NCBI RefSeq assembly: GCF_026913015.1
Contig: NZ_JAPTYD010000014.1
Span: forward strand, 1 to 64,000
Length of the DNA: 64,000 nucleotides
Source: Paracoccus benzoatiresistens
Lineage (GTDB): Bacteria > Pseudomonadota > Alphaproteobacteria > Rhodobacterales > Rhodobacteraceae
Reading direction: 5' to 3'
In this document: positions 16,363 through 25,348 of the stretch, piece by piece
Layout of the letters: every line of letters begins with the position of its first letter
Position numbering within the stretch: position 1 is the stretch's first letter
Notes under the pieces: generated by a model
Seen by the model: only the letters and a program-made list of their open reading frames with translations
Told to the model about the DNA's origin: nothing
Database searches by the model: none
Made by a program: the position numbers and the translations under genes

Positions 16363-16777
16363 CTTTTCCTCACGAGCTGAGTTTTCGTTGTCCTGTGCGC
16401 CATGCCGACGCCAGAGCATCTCTGCCAAGGATGAAGTAGTCCCACCCTGCCCGGGTTCATAGATCGCGGAAAAACGTCGATTGCTGCCAAAAAAGTGAGG
16501 GGCGGGAAAGGCAGGCACCCTGCGCGAAAATCCGCTGAAACGCAACCGTGAAAAAATTCAGCGGAACCAAATCCGGCCAACTGCAACGGTTTGTCTTTGT
16601 TAATTTAATAGGAGGTTTTTCGCGCGATATGTCTCGCGGAACCTTGGCGTCTCCCTGAAACAAAGGCGCGACTGCCTAGCTTTTGGACGACAGGTGGGGT
16701 GTCTTCGGTGCAAGAGATTGTTGCACAATTAACACGCCCGATGGAACTTTCACGCCAAGGTGGCAAGGACCATCCGT
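16363..16777 (-). other. 415-base intergenic region upstream of the DUF481 gene
   Basis: No gene is supported here. It includes an AT-rich island near 16590-16620 (TTTGTTAATTTAATAGG) unlike the GC-rich surroundings. On the minus strand it would give a promoter and possibly a long leader for the DUF481 gene. A plus-strand AGGAGG followed by an ATG at 16628 opens only nine codons. A leader-encoded regulator or small RNA is possible but not shown. Confidence 0.5.
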
Positions 16778-17089
16778 TCACTTGCGACGCGTCTTGTGCA
16801 CCGCGAGCGCTGCCAGGACGGGACGCGTGAAACCAGAGACCCGTGATCCGCTGCCGGATGAAGGCGGCTTTTCGGCCTGACTCATCACCGTGAACGCGAA
16901 CTGGACACCCCCGAAAACGATGGTGTTGAGGGCGATCAGCATGACGACTGCCAGCCAGCCCACCTCGCTGTTCAGGATCAGATGGCGCAGATGGGCCACA
17001 TCCAGCGCCAGCAGGGCGGCGACAAAGCAGCAGGACAACGCGACCCCGATAAGGACGCTGCGGATATAGACGCGAACCATCTTGGGCAT
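16778..17089 (-). CDS. Small two-helix membrane protein, function unknown
   Basis: A 103-residue protein with two hydrophobic segments (about residues 10-30 and 42-68) and a basic C-terminus ending VHKTRRK. GGAGG precedes the ATG at 17089. It follows nusB on the same strand with 78 bases between and may be the last gene of the ribE-nusB unit. I recognise no family. The compact size and basic tail suggest an inner-membrane protein with the C-terminus in the cytoplasm. Confidence 0.7.
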   Translation of the reverse strand: MPKMVRVYIRSVLIGVALSCCFVAALLALDVAHLRHLILNSEVGWLAVVMLIALNTIVFGGVQFAFTVMSQAEKPPSSGSGSRVSGFTRPVLAALAVHKTRRK

Positions 17090-17167
17090 GACGGACCTCC
17101 CCTGTCTTGATCCCGAGAGGTCCTTGATATGGGATGCCTGCGCAGGATTTGCAGGGCGCGGAGAGTC

Positions 17168-17656
17168 TCAGAACGCTTCGGGACGCAATTCCCGCGCCAC
17201 ATGGTCCAGCACCGCATTGACGAATTTCGGCTCCCGACCCTCGGGAAAGAAGGCCTCGGCAAGGCGGACATATTCGGTGATGACCACGCGGGGCGGGGTC
17301 TGCGGGGTGACCAGTTCGGCCCCGGCGGCACGGAACAGGGCGCGCAGCACCGGGTCGATGCGGTTTATCGGCCATTTGGCCACCAGGCCGCGATCGGTGG
17401 CCTGGTCGATCCGCGACTGCCAGGTTACCGCCGCATCCACGACGCGGGTGAACAGGTTTTCGTCGGCAGGCAGGTATTGCCCGTCTTCGTCCTCGGCGCC
17501 AAGGCGATGGACTTCGAACTCTCGCATGACGCGGTCGGCGGATTGCCCGGAGACCTCCATCTGATACAGCGCCTGCACGGCGTAAAGCCGCGCCCCGCTG
17601 CTGAGCGCCCTCCGGTCGGCACGCTTGTCGTTCGCCTTGTCTTCGTTCGCGTTCAT
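17168..17656 (-). CDS. nusB: Transcription antitermination factor NusB
   Basis: A 162-residue all-helical NusB protein: RRALSSGARLYAVQALYQME at the N-terminus and ITEYVRLAEAFFPEGREPKFVNAVLDHVAREL at the C-terminus (quoted in parts) are family hallmarks. NusB binds boxA RNA with NusE/S10 to allow antitermination on rRNA operons. The start at 17656 is set by the conserved N-terminus; a longer frame to 17794 has no homology. It follows ribE by 52 bases. In many Alphaproteobacteria ribH lies between them; here it does not. Confidence 0.93.
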   Translation of the reverse strand: MNANEDKANDKRADRRALSSGARLYAVQALYQMEVSGQSADRVMREFEVHRLGAEDEDGQYLPADENLFTRVVDAAVTWQSRIDQATDRGLVAKWPINRIDPVLRALFRAAGAELVTPQTPPRVVITEYVRLAEAFFPEGREPKFVNAVLDHVARELRPEAF

Positions 17657-17708
17657 GGATCTGGCCTTGCAAAGAGACCGGCCGACATGGACCGGATGCG
17701 CCCGGGCG

Positions 17709-18308
17709 TCAAGCCCCGCCGGCTTCGGCGAGGCGTGCGACATAGCGGGCCAGCGTATCGATCTCCAGGTTGATCGCATCGCCCGTGGCGACATCGCCCC
17801 AGGTCGTGACCTGCCGGGTATGCGGGATCAGGTTGACCCCGAAGCGGTTCCCCGCGACCTCGTTCACGGTCAGCGACGTGCCGTTCAGCGCCACGGAACC
17901 CTTGGGCGCGATGAACCGCGCCAGGGTGGCGGGCGCCTCGAAAGTCAGGCGCAAGCTGTCGCCTTCGTCATGCATCTCGACGATCCGCGCCACGCCATCG
18001 ACATGGCCACTGACGATATGGCCGCCCAGTTCGTCGCCCACGCGCAGGGCGCGTTCCAGGTTCAGCCGTCGCCCGACCGCCCAGCCATTCGCGCCGATAT
18101 TCGTCTTCGACAGTGTCTCGGCCGAGATGTCGACGGCGAACCAGCCCTGGTTCTTGTCCACGACCGTCAGGCAAACGCCGTCGCAGGCGATCGAGGCGCC
18201 CATGTCTACCGCGGCCATGTCATAGCCGCAGCCGATCCTGGCGCGCATGTCGCCGCGCATTTCGACGGCAAGAACGGTGCCGATATCGGTGATGATGCCT
18301 GTAAACAC
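17709..18308 (-). CDS. ribE: Riboflavin synthase (alpha subunit)
   Basis: A 199-residue protein with two lumazine-binding repeats. The start MFTGIITDIGTV and the second-repeat GHIVSGHVDGVARI are diagnostic. It dismutates two 6,7-dimethyl-8-ribityllumazine molecules to riboflavin. The start codon is GTG at 18308, with AAGGAAAGGG upstream. No FMN riboswitch is visible in the 137-base gap to the divergent kpsS. A perfect 7-bp inverted repeat lies 39 bases upstream. ribD, ribBA and ribH are not nearby. Confidence 0.95.
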   Translation of the reverse strand: MFTGIITDIGTVLAVEMRGDMRARIGCGYDMAAVDMGASIACDGVCLTVVDKNQGWFAVDISAETLSKTNIGANGWAVGRRLNLERALRVGDELGGHIVSGHVDGVARIVEMHDEGDSLRLTFEAPATLARFIAPKGSVALNGTSLTVNEVAGNRFGVNLIPHTRQVTTWGDVATGDAINLEIDTLARYVARLAEAGGA

Positions 18309-18346
18309 GCAAAAAGCCCTTTCCTTGGGCCAGACCTAGGCGATAC

Positions 18347-18363
18347 CCTTGCACAGTGCAAGG
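18347..18363. repeat. Inverted repeat between ribE and kpsS, possible operator
   Basis: CCTTGCA (18347-18353) and TGCAAGG (18357-18363) form a perfect 7-bp inverted repeat with a 3-base spacer. It lies between two divergent genes, 39 bases from the ribE start and 83 from kpsS. There is no T run, so it is more like an operator than a terminator. Confidence 0.4.
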
Positions 18364-18445
18364 TTTCCGGGTCCTGGTGTTTCGTTCTTCCCGCCACGGC
18401 TGCGTGGCAGATTTCAGCATGATGCATTGACCAAGGGATCGGCAC

Positions 18446-19780
18446 GTGACGCAGGACCGCCACGATTTCTGGCCGCAACGAATTCCCCAGCCCGATGACC
18501 CGGCACGGCGCGTCTTCCTGATGCTGCAGGGACCGCACGGGCCGTTCTTCGACCGCCTTGGGCGGCTGCTGCGCGCCGCGGGGGCGCAGGTCTGGCGTTG
18601 CGCGTTCAATGCGGGGGACGAATTCTTCTGGTCCGACAAGGACCATCTGCTGCGTCACGGAGGCAGCAGCGCGGAATGGCCCGCCCACCTGGCGAGGATC
18701 ATCGCGGAACGCGGTGTGACGGATATCGTGCTTTATGGCGACGTGCGCCCGGTCCATGCCGCCGCCCGCGCTGCCGCGCAGGCGCTGAACCTGCGCCTGC
18801 ACGTCTTCGAGGAAGGCTATCTGCGCCCCTACTGGATCAGCTATGAACGCGGCGGGTCGAACGGCCATTCGGCGCTGCTGGACATCTCCCTGTCCGAGAT
18901 GCGGGCCACCCTGCGCGACCCTGCATCCGAAGTGCGGCGCCCGCCTGCCCACTGGGGCGACATGCGCCAGCACAAGTTCTACGGCGCGTTCTATCATTTT
19001 CTGGTCCTGGTGGCGAACCGGCGCTATCGCAAGTTCGCCAGCCACCGTGCCCTGTCGGTGCGGGACGAATTCCGCCTGAACCTGCGCCGCCTTGTCCTGA
19101 CGCCGTTCCATTCGCTGACACGGGCGATCCAGTGGCGGCGCTTCCGGTTGTCGGGCGATCCCTATCTGCTGGTGCCGATGCAACTGGAGCATGATTCGAA
19201 CCTGCAAGGGCACTCTCCCTTTGCCCTGAACCGCGAGTTCGTCGAGGAGGTCGTCGCCGAATTTGCCCGCTCGGCCCCTCGTCATCATCACCTGCTGTTC
19301 AAGGCCCATCCGCTGGAGGATGGCCGCGCAAGAAACCGCCGGTCCATCCGCGAGGCAGCCGCGCGTCACGGCATCCCCGACCGCGTTCATTACTTCCGCG
19401 GCGGCAAGCTGGCGGACATGCTGGCCCATGCCCGCGCGGTGATCACCGTCAACTCGACCGCCGCCCAGCAGGCCCTGTGGCGCGGGTTGCCGGTCAAGGC
19501 CCTGGGCCGGGCGGTCTATTGCAAGACCGGGCTGGTGTCCGGCCAGTCGCTGGCCGAGTTTCTGAAGGATCCGTCCGCGCCCGACATGGGGTCCTATCGC
19601 GTGTTCCGCGACTATCTGCTGCAGACCAGCCAGGTGCCGGGGGGCTTTTATTCCCGCCGCTCGCGCGCCCACGCACTGCGGCTGGTGGCGGACCTGATCC
19701 TTGCGCCCGACGACCCCTATCGGGCGCTGGCTGCCGGCCGCTTCCAGCGACGCCAGCAGATCGGCGAAGTTCTGGACTAG
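18446..19780 (+). CDS. kpsS: Capsule polysaccharide beta-Kdo transferase KpsS-like
   Basis: A 444-residue KpsS-family protein. RRVFLMLQGPHGPFFDRLGR near the N-terminus and the later HVFEEGYLRPYWISYERGG and NSTAAQQALWRGLPVKALG blocks match capsule synthesis proteins of the KpsS/LipB group. In group-2 capsules KpsS adds the first beta-Kdo to the phosphatidylglycerol acceptor and KpsC extends the linker, at the cytoplasmic face of the inner membrane. The start is GTG at 18446 with AAGGGA upstream. It begins a same-strand cluster with the export lipoprotein and kpsC. Confidence 0.88.
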   Translation: MTQDRHDFWPQRIPQPDDPARRVFLMLQGPHGPFFDRLGRLLRAAGAQVWRCAFNAGDEFFWSDKDHLLRHGGSSAEWPAHLARIIAERGVTDIVLYGDVRPVHAAARAAAQALNLRLHVFEEGYLRPYWISYERGGSNGHSALLDISLSEMRATLRDPASEVRRPPAHWGDMRQHKFYGAFYHFLVLVANRRYRKFASHRALSVRDEFRLNLRRLVLTPFHSLTRAIQWRRFRLSGDPYLLVPMQLEHDSNLQGHSPFALNREFVEEVVAEFARSAPRHHHLLFKAHPLEDGRARNRRSIREAAARHGIPDRVHYFRGGKLADMLAHARAVITVNSTAAQQALWRGLPVKALGRAVYCKTGLVSGQSLAEFLKDPSAPDMGSYRVFRDYLLQTSQVPGGFYSRRSRAHALRLVADLILAPDDPYRALAAGRFQRRQQIGEVLD

Positions 19781-19876
19781 GTCGCACGAAGTGATGGCAT
19801 CCGCCCGCGCCACGGGCTACATTGCCCGCACAACCGGACGGCAAGTCCGGGCTAATACGAACAGGAGTTTCGATAG

Positions 19877-21022
19877 GTGACAGTGAAGCTTTCTCCTGCC
19901 CGTTCGGCGGCGGGCCTGGCCATGCGCCTTGTCATGATCGCGGCCGTGACGCTTGTGGCAGCCTGTACGCTGCCGCGCTCTGGCCCCAGCAAGGGCGAGA
20001 TCTATTCGGGCGCCGTCGAGAAGGGCGGGAATGCGCATGTGATCTATGTGAACGAACACGTCGCCCGCGCCACGAATTTCACCCCCGCCTATGGCTTCTC
20101 GAACAGCTTCCTGCGCGCCGGACAGGTCGGTGCGGACGAAATCCGGGCAGGCGACGTGCTGGGCCTGGCGATCTGGGAAAACGTCGATGACGGGCTGCTG
20201 ACCTCGCTGGGCACCAGCTCGACCGCGCTGCAGGAAATCCAGGTGGACAGCAGCGGCTATATCTTCGTGCCCTATGCCGGGCGGGTGCAGGCTGCGGGCA
20301 ACACGCCCGACGAACTGCGCCAGATCATCACCGAACGGCTCAGCACGCAGACCCCCGATCCGCAGGTCACCGTGGCCCGCGTGGCCGGCGACGGCGCGAC
20401 CGTTTCCGTCATGGGCAAGGTCACCGCGCAGGGCGTCTACCCGATCGAGCGTCCGACGCGGACGCTGTCCGCCATGCTGGCGCGCTCGGGCGGCGTGTCC
20501 ATCGAACCCGAAATCGCGGTGATCACCGTCAAGCGCGGCAACGACACGGGCAAGGTCTGGCTGACCGACCTTTATTCCAACACCAGCAACGACATCGCCC
20601 TGCGTCCCGGCGACGTGATCCTGGTCGAGGAAGACCAGCGCAGCTTCACCGCCCTTGGCGCCCTTGGCGGCCAGACCCGGGTTCCCCTTGGAAACGAGAT
20701 GATCAACGCGGTCGAGGCCGTGGCGATGGTGGGCGGCCTCAATTCCAACCTGGCCGATCCGACGGGGGTCTTCATCCTGCGGGACGAACCGGAATCCGTG
20801 GCCTCGCGCGTGTTGGGCAAGACCGTCCAGGGCACGCAGCGCATCGCCTATGTGCTGGATCTGACGCGGCCGAACGGGCTGTTCCTGGCGCGGGACTTCC
20901 TGATCCGGGATGGCGATACGGTCTATGTGACCGAAGCCCCCTATGTTCAGTGGCAGAAGCGCATCGCCTCGCTGACCGGGCCGCTCAGCACCGCAAGCAC
21001 CGTGACCAACCTCACCCAGTGA
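19877..21022 (+). CDS. Polysaccharide export outer-membrane lipoprotein (Wza/KpsD-like)
   Basis: A 381-residue protein with a signal ending in lipobox VAAC (Cys30) followed by TLPRSGPSKGEI. The poly-export domain (about residues 85-180, GDVLGLAIWENV and DSSGYIFVPYAGRVQAAGNT) is followed by two SLBB-like segments. It belongs to the outer-membrane auxiliary family that forms the export channel for capsule. The start codon is GTG at 19877 with ACAGGAG upstream. It sits between kpsS and kpsC, eight bases before the latter. The inner-membrane partners (KpsE/M/T) are not in this window. Confidence 0.9.
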   Translation: MTVKLSPARSAAGLAMRLVMIAAVTLVAACTLPRSGPSKGEIYSGAVEKGGNAHVIYVNEHVARATNFTPAYGFSNSFLRAGQVGADEIRAGDVLGLAIWENVDDGLLTSLGTSSTALQEIQVDSSGYIFVPYAGRVQAAGNTPDELRQIITERLSTQTPDPQVTVARVAGDGATVSVMGKVTAQGVYPIERPTRTLSAMLARSGGVSIEPEIAVITVKRGNDTGKVWLTDLYSNTSNDIALRPGDVILVEEDQRSFTALGALGGQTRVPLGNEMINAVEAVAMVGGLNSNLADPTGVFILRDEPESVASRVLGKTVQGTQRIAYVLDLTRPNGLFLARDFLIRDGDTVYVTEAPYVQWQKRIASLTGPLSTASTVTNLTQ

Positions 21023-21029
21023 TCTGCGC

Positions 21030-23032
21030 ATGAGGCACGGACAGGAAGCCGCCGGTCAGCAGAACCGGCGGCTTTTCGCATATAATCGCGGCTTCTTTCA
21101 CGCCCCGCGCCTGCGCCGGATCCTGCAACTGGCGGGTTGGGATCTGCATCTCGGGCTGCCGCGCCCGGACGATGCGGTCGCCATCTGGGGCGCCAGCCCC
21201 ACGGCATGGCGGGGCCGGGCCGTCGCCGCGCGGCGCGGCGCAAGCCTGGTGACGGTCGAGGATGCCTTCCTGCGATCGGTCCTGCCGGGCCGGGCCAAGG
21301 GCCACCTTGCCGGCCGCGGCCCCCTCGGCCTGCTGATCGATCCGATGGGCCTCCACTTCGACCCGTCGCGGCCATCCCTGATCGAGCATCTGGTCACCCA
21401 GGGGACGACAGCGTGCCATGAGGAGCGCGCCCGTGACGGGATCGCCCGGCTGCGGGCGTTGGATCTTTCGAAGTACAACACCTACCGGCCCGACCTGCCC
21501 GCCCCCGATCCGGGCTATGTCCTGGTGATCGACCAGACGCGTGGCGATGCCTCGCTGATGGGCGCGGGGCGCGACCGGTTCCTGGAGATGCTGGCGGCGG
21601 CCCGGCACGAACATCCCGGCCGCCCGATCCTGCTGCGCAGCCACCCCGAGACCAGCCAGGGCCTGCGCCCGGGCCACCTGACTGCTGCCGACCTGCGCCC
21701 GGCGACATGCTGTGCGACGCCGAGATCTCGCCCTGGCGGCTGCTGGACAATGCCCATGCGGTCTATGCCGTCAGCTCTCAATTGGGATACGAGGCGATCC
21801 TGGCAGGCCACAAGCCGCGCCTGTTCGGCCAGCCCTTCCATGCCGGCTGGGGCCTGTCGCAGGACGAAGACCCCTTGCCTTCGGGCCGTCGTGGCCCTGC
21901 CTCGGTCCAGGCGCTGTTTGCCGCCAGCCATCTTCTGGCGCCGGCCTGGTATGATCCCTGCCGCGACCGCCTGACCGATTTCGACGGCGCCGTGGATCAG
22001 CTGGAGGCCGAGGTCCAGGCTTTCCGCCAGGACCGCGACGGCCACATGGCCTACGGGATGCGCCTGTGGAAGCGCCCTTTCATCGCCCGGACCTTCGGGA
22101 ACGGCAAGGGCGTGCGCTTCACGGCCAGGCCGTCCCACGCCGTGACCCTTGCCTGGGCGGGCAAGGCCGAGGCCGCCCCGCAGGCGATCCGGGTCGAGGA
22201 CGGGTTCCTGCGGTCCCGGGGGCTCGGCGCCGCGCTGACGCCGCCCTTATCGCTGATCGCGGACGATCTGGGCATCTACTACGACCCAAGCCGCGAAAGC
22301 CGGCTTGAACGGCTGATCGCGACCGGCACCCCGCCGGGCGGCAGGGCACGGGCCGCCCGGCTGATCGCAGCGATCCGGGACGCAGGCTTGTCCAAGTACA
22401 ACCTGTCGGGCCACGGCTACCGCCCTGCGGACACCCCCCGCAAACGCATCCTGGTCCCCGGCCAGGTCGAGGACGACGCCTCGGTCCGCCTGGGCGCGGG
22501 GGCGGAACGCACCAACCTTGACCTGCTGCGCCGCGCCCGACGCGACAATCCCGGGGCACAGCTGATCTACAAGCCGCACCCCGACGTCGAGGCGGGGCTG
22601 CGCCCCGGTGCCATCGCACTCTCGGACCTTCAGGGGCTGGCAGACGAAGTCGCGACGGCCACCGATCCGATCGCGCTGCTGGCCCATGTCGATGAGGTCT
22701 GGACCATCACCTCGACCCTGGGTTTCGAGGCCTTGTTGCGTGGCGTTCCCGTAACCGTGCTTGGTGCGCCATTCTACGCCGGCTGGGGGCTGACCTGCGA
22801 TCTTGGGCCGGTCCCGCTGCGCCGCCGCGCCCGCCCGGATCTGGCGGACCTCGTCCATGCCTGCTTGATTGCCTACCCGCGCTATCGCGATCCGATCAGC
22901 GGCCTGCCCTGCCCGGTCGAGGTCGCCATCGACCGCCTGCGCGACGGGATCGCCCCTCCGCCGCCGGTGTTGCGCCTGCTGGCCAAGCTGCAAGGGGCGC
23001 TGGCCGGGCACAGCTGGATCTGGCGCGGGTGA
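21030..23032 (+). pseudogene. kpsC: Capsule beta-Kdo transferase kpsC with a one-base frameshift
   Basis: Two overlapping frames together encode a full KpsC of about 667 residues (E. coli KpsC is 675). The N-terminal module (VEDAFLRS, LHFDPSRPS) reads from 21030 in one frame; the rest of module one and all of module two (VEDGFLRSRGLG, IYYDPSRESRLERL) read in the -1 frame to 23032. The switch is at 21696-21701, CGCCCG: adding one C restores DLRPGDMLCDAEISPW. So the sequence lacks one base in a short C run. As read, translation stops at 21974 after a garbled tail. It may be a true null allele or a sequencing error. KpsC polymerises the poly-Kdo capsule linker with KpsS. Confidence 0.85.
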
Positions 23033-23258
23033 TTCCCGCCCGTGCGTCACGGCACAGGCAAAAAGGAAAATATCTGCGCGAAGCCCCTGGCTTTGCAAAG
23101 AGAAGGTGTCTGGCGGACGATCCGGCAGACCATGCCCACCGGCCAGCACTGTCTTTGCGGAACAATGTCCTGCTTTCCCGACCCGAAGCGCAAGCCCCCC
23201 TTCCTTGGCAAGCCCCGCCCCCCTTGCTAACTGTGGCCCGCAAACAGGAAGGCCGCCC

Positions 23259-24356
23259 ATGTCGCTTGTCATCTCGCATCTTGCCCGGCGCTTTGGCGCG
23301 ACACCCGTCCTGCGCGGGATCGAGCTTGAGGTGCGCCAGGGCGAGCTGATCGCCCTTCTCGGCCCCTCGGGGTCGGGCAAGACGACGCTTTTGCGGATCA
23401 TCGCGGGGCTCGACTGGCCGGATGCGGGCGGGCTGTCCTTCGACGGCACCGACTGGCTGCAAAGATCGGCGGCGGAACGGCGCATCGGTTTCGTCTTCCA
23501 GCATTACGCCCTGTTCCCGCACATGACGGTGCGCGACAACATCGCCTTTGGCCTGACCGTCCTGCCGCGCGCCAGCCGCCCCGGCAAGGCGCAGATCGCG
23601 GCCACCGTGGACCGGCTGCTGCGCTTCCTGCAGATCGACGGCTTGGCCGACCGCTATCCGGCGGAACTCTCCGGCGGGCAGCGCCAGCGCGTGGCCTTGG
23701 GCCGCGCCATGGCCATCGAGCCGCGCGTGCTGCTGCTGGACGAGCCCTTCGGCGCCCTTGACGCCCAGGTCCGGCGCGACCTGCGCCGCTGGCTGCGGGG
23801 CGTTCATGACAGCGCGGGCACCACCACCATCTTCGTGACCCACGACCAGGAGGAAGCCTTCGAGCTTGCCGACCGCGTCGTGGTGATGAACGGCGGCGTG
23901 ATCGAGCAGATCGGCCAGCCGGACGAGATCTATGACCATCCGGCCACGCCCTTCGTTGCCCGCTTCCTGGGCCTGACGGTCGAGTTGCCCGTGACCATGC
24001 GCGCGGGCCGGGCCGAGGCCGCGGGCCTGGACCTGTCCGGCCTGCCCCGCCGCGCCATTCCCGACGGTTCCGCGACGCTGTTCCTTCGCCCCGCCGACAT
24101 CCAGCCCGTGTCCGATCCTGCCGCGCCCTTCCGCGTGACCGAGATCGCCTCCACCGGCGCGCTGCTGCGGATCGTGGCGCAGAATGACGCCGGCTGCTGG
24201 ATCGAGGCCGAGGTGCCGCGCCGCGGCGGCCGCGATCTGCGCGTCGGCCAACGCATCGGGCTGCGCATCGTGGCGGGCCAGATCTTTCCCGGCGGCACGG
24301 TGCCCGCCGCCCTGCCCGCCGCCACATCCCGGACCCTGAAGGAGACTCGCTCGTGA
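23259..24356 (+). CDS. cysA: Sulfate ABC transporter ATP-binding protein
   Basis: A 365-residue ATPase with Walker A GPSGSGKTT (about 34-42), signature LSGGQRQRVALGRAM, Walker B VLLLDEPFGALD and the switch His, followed by a C-terminal regulatory TOBE-like domain. The combination with sbp-cysT-cysW identifies it as CysA of the sulfate/thiosulfate importer. The start at 23259 is set by AGGAAGG upstream and family alignment. The 226-base upstream region contains the palindrome CTTTGCAAAG (23091-23100), a possible LysR-type (CysB-like) half site. It overlaps the next gene by four bases (GTGA). Confidence 0.93.
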   Translation: MSLVISHLARRFGATPVLRGIELEVRQGELIALLGPSGSGKTTLLRIIAGLDWPDAGGLSFDGTDWLQRSAAERRIGFVFQHYALFPHMTVRDNIAFGLTVLPRASRPGKAQIAATVDRLLRFLQIDGLADRYPAELSGGQRQRVALGRAMAIEPRVLLLDEPFGALDAQVRRDLRRWLRGVHDSAGTTTIFVTHDQEEAFELADRVVVMNGGVIEQIGQPDEIYDHPATPFVARFLGLTVELPVTMRAGRAEAAGLDLSGLPRRAIPDGSATLFLRPADIQPVSDPAAPFRVTEIASTGALLRIVAQNDAGCWIEAEVPRRGGRDLRVGQRIGLRIVAGQIFPGGTVPAALPAATSRTLKETRS

Positions 24357-25348
24357 AAACCCGTCTGACCACCGCCCTTGCCCTTGTGCTGGGCCTTGCC
24401 TCGCCCGCACTTGCACAGGACGCGATCCTGAACGTGTCGTACGACGTCGCCCGCGAACTGTTCGCGGAATTGAACCCGGTCTTTGCACAGAAATGGCAGG
24501 AGCAGACCGGCCGGACCGTGACCATCGACCAGTCGCATGGCGGTTCCTCGAAACAGGCCCGCGCGATCCTGGAAGGGTTGCCCGCCGATGTCGTGACCTT
24601 CAACCAGGTCACCGATATCGACGTCCTGGCCGAAGGCGGGATGGTTGATGAGAACTGGCGCGAGGCTTTCCCGAACCAGGCCTCGCCCTATTACTCGCTG
24701 CCCGCCTTCCTGGTGCGCGAGGGCAATCCGAAGCAGATCGACGACTGGGACGACCTGGCGCAGGAAGGCGTGCAGGTGATCTTCCCCAACCCCAAGACCA
24801 GCGGCAACGCTCGCTACACCTATCTGGCGGCCTATGCCTATGCGCTGGACAAGAACAACGGCGACCAGGCGGCCGCGCAGGAATTCGTGAAGAAGATCTT
24901 CGCCAATGTGCCGGTCTTCGACCAGGGCGGACGCGCAGCGACCACGACCTTCGCGGAGCGTGGCATCGGCGACGTGCTGATCACCTTCGAGGCCGAGACC
25001 GGCGGCATCGCGAAACAATATGCCGATGCCAAGCTGGAGCGGGTCACGCCCTCGCTGTCGATCCTGGCCGAATTCCCCGTGGCGGTCGTGACCGAGAACG
25101 CCGAGGACAAGGGCACGGCCGAGGTGTCGAAGGCTTACCTCGACTTCCTTTATTCGCCCGATGCGCAGCGGATCCTGGCGCGGAACTTCAACCGCGTGCA
25201 TGACGAGGCGATCACCGCCGAATTCGCCGCGAACTTCCCCGACGTGAAGCTGGTCACGGTCGAGGAGGTCTTCGGCGGCTGGGACAAGGTCCAGGAGGAG
25301 CACTTCGCCGAAGGCGGGATCCTTGATGCGGTGTTCGTGAACCAATGA
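24353..25348 (+). CDS. sbp: Sulfate ABC transporter substrate-binding protein
   Basis: A 331-residue periplasmic protein with a signal peptide ending SPALAQ near residue 22 and the Sbp/CysP hallmark LNVSYDVARELF at the mature N-terminus, followed by DQSHGGSSKQARAI and NPKTSGNARY blocks that line the sulfate site. It delivers sulfate to CysTW. The start codon is GTG at 24353, overlapping the cysA stop, and its own stop overlaps the cysT start (ATGA). The order cysA-sbp-cysT-cysW puts the ATPase first. Confidence 0.94.
   Translation: MKTRLTTALALVLGLASPALAQDAILNVSYDVARELFAELNPVFAQKWQEQTGRTVTIDQSHGGSSKQARAILEGLPADVVTFNQVTDIDVLAEGGMVDENWREAFPNQASPYYSLPAFLVREGNPKQIDDWDDLAQEGVQVIFPNPKTSGNARYTYLAAYAYALDKNNGDQAAAQEFVKKIFANVPVFDQGGRAATTTFAERGIGDVLITFEAETGGIAKQYADAKLERVTPSLSILAEFPVAVVTENAEDKGTAEVSKAYLDFLYSPDAQRILARNFNRVHDEAITAEFAANFPDVKLVTVEEVFGGWDKVQEEHFAEGGILDAVFVNQ

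Noticed and set aside
18309..18445. FMN riboswitch upstream of ribE
   Set aside because: No conserved RFN-element segments are visible in this 137-base region on the minus strand.
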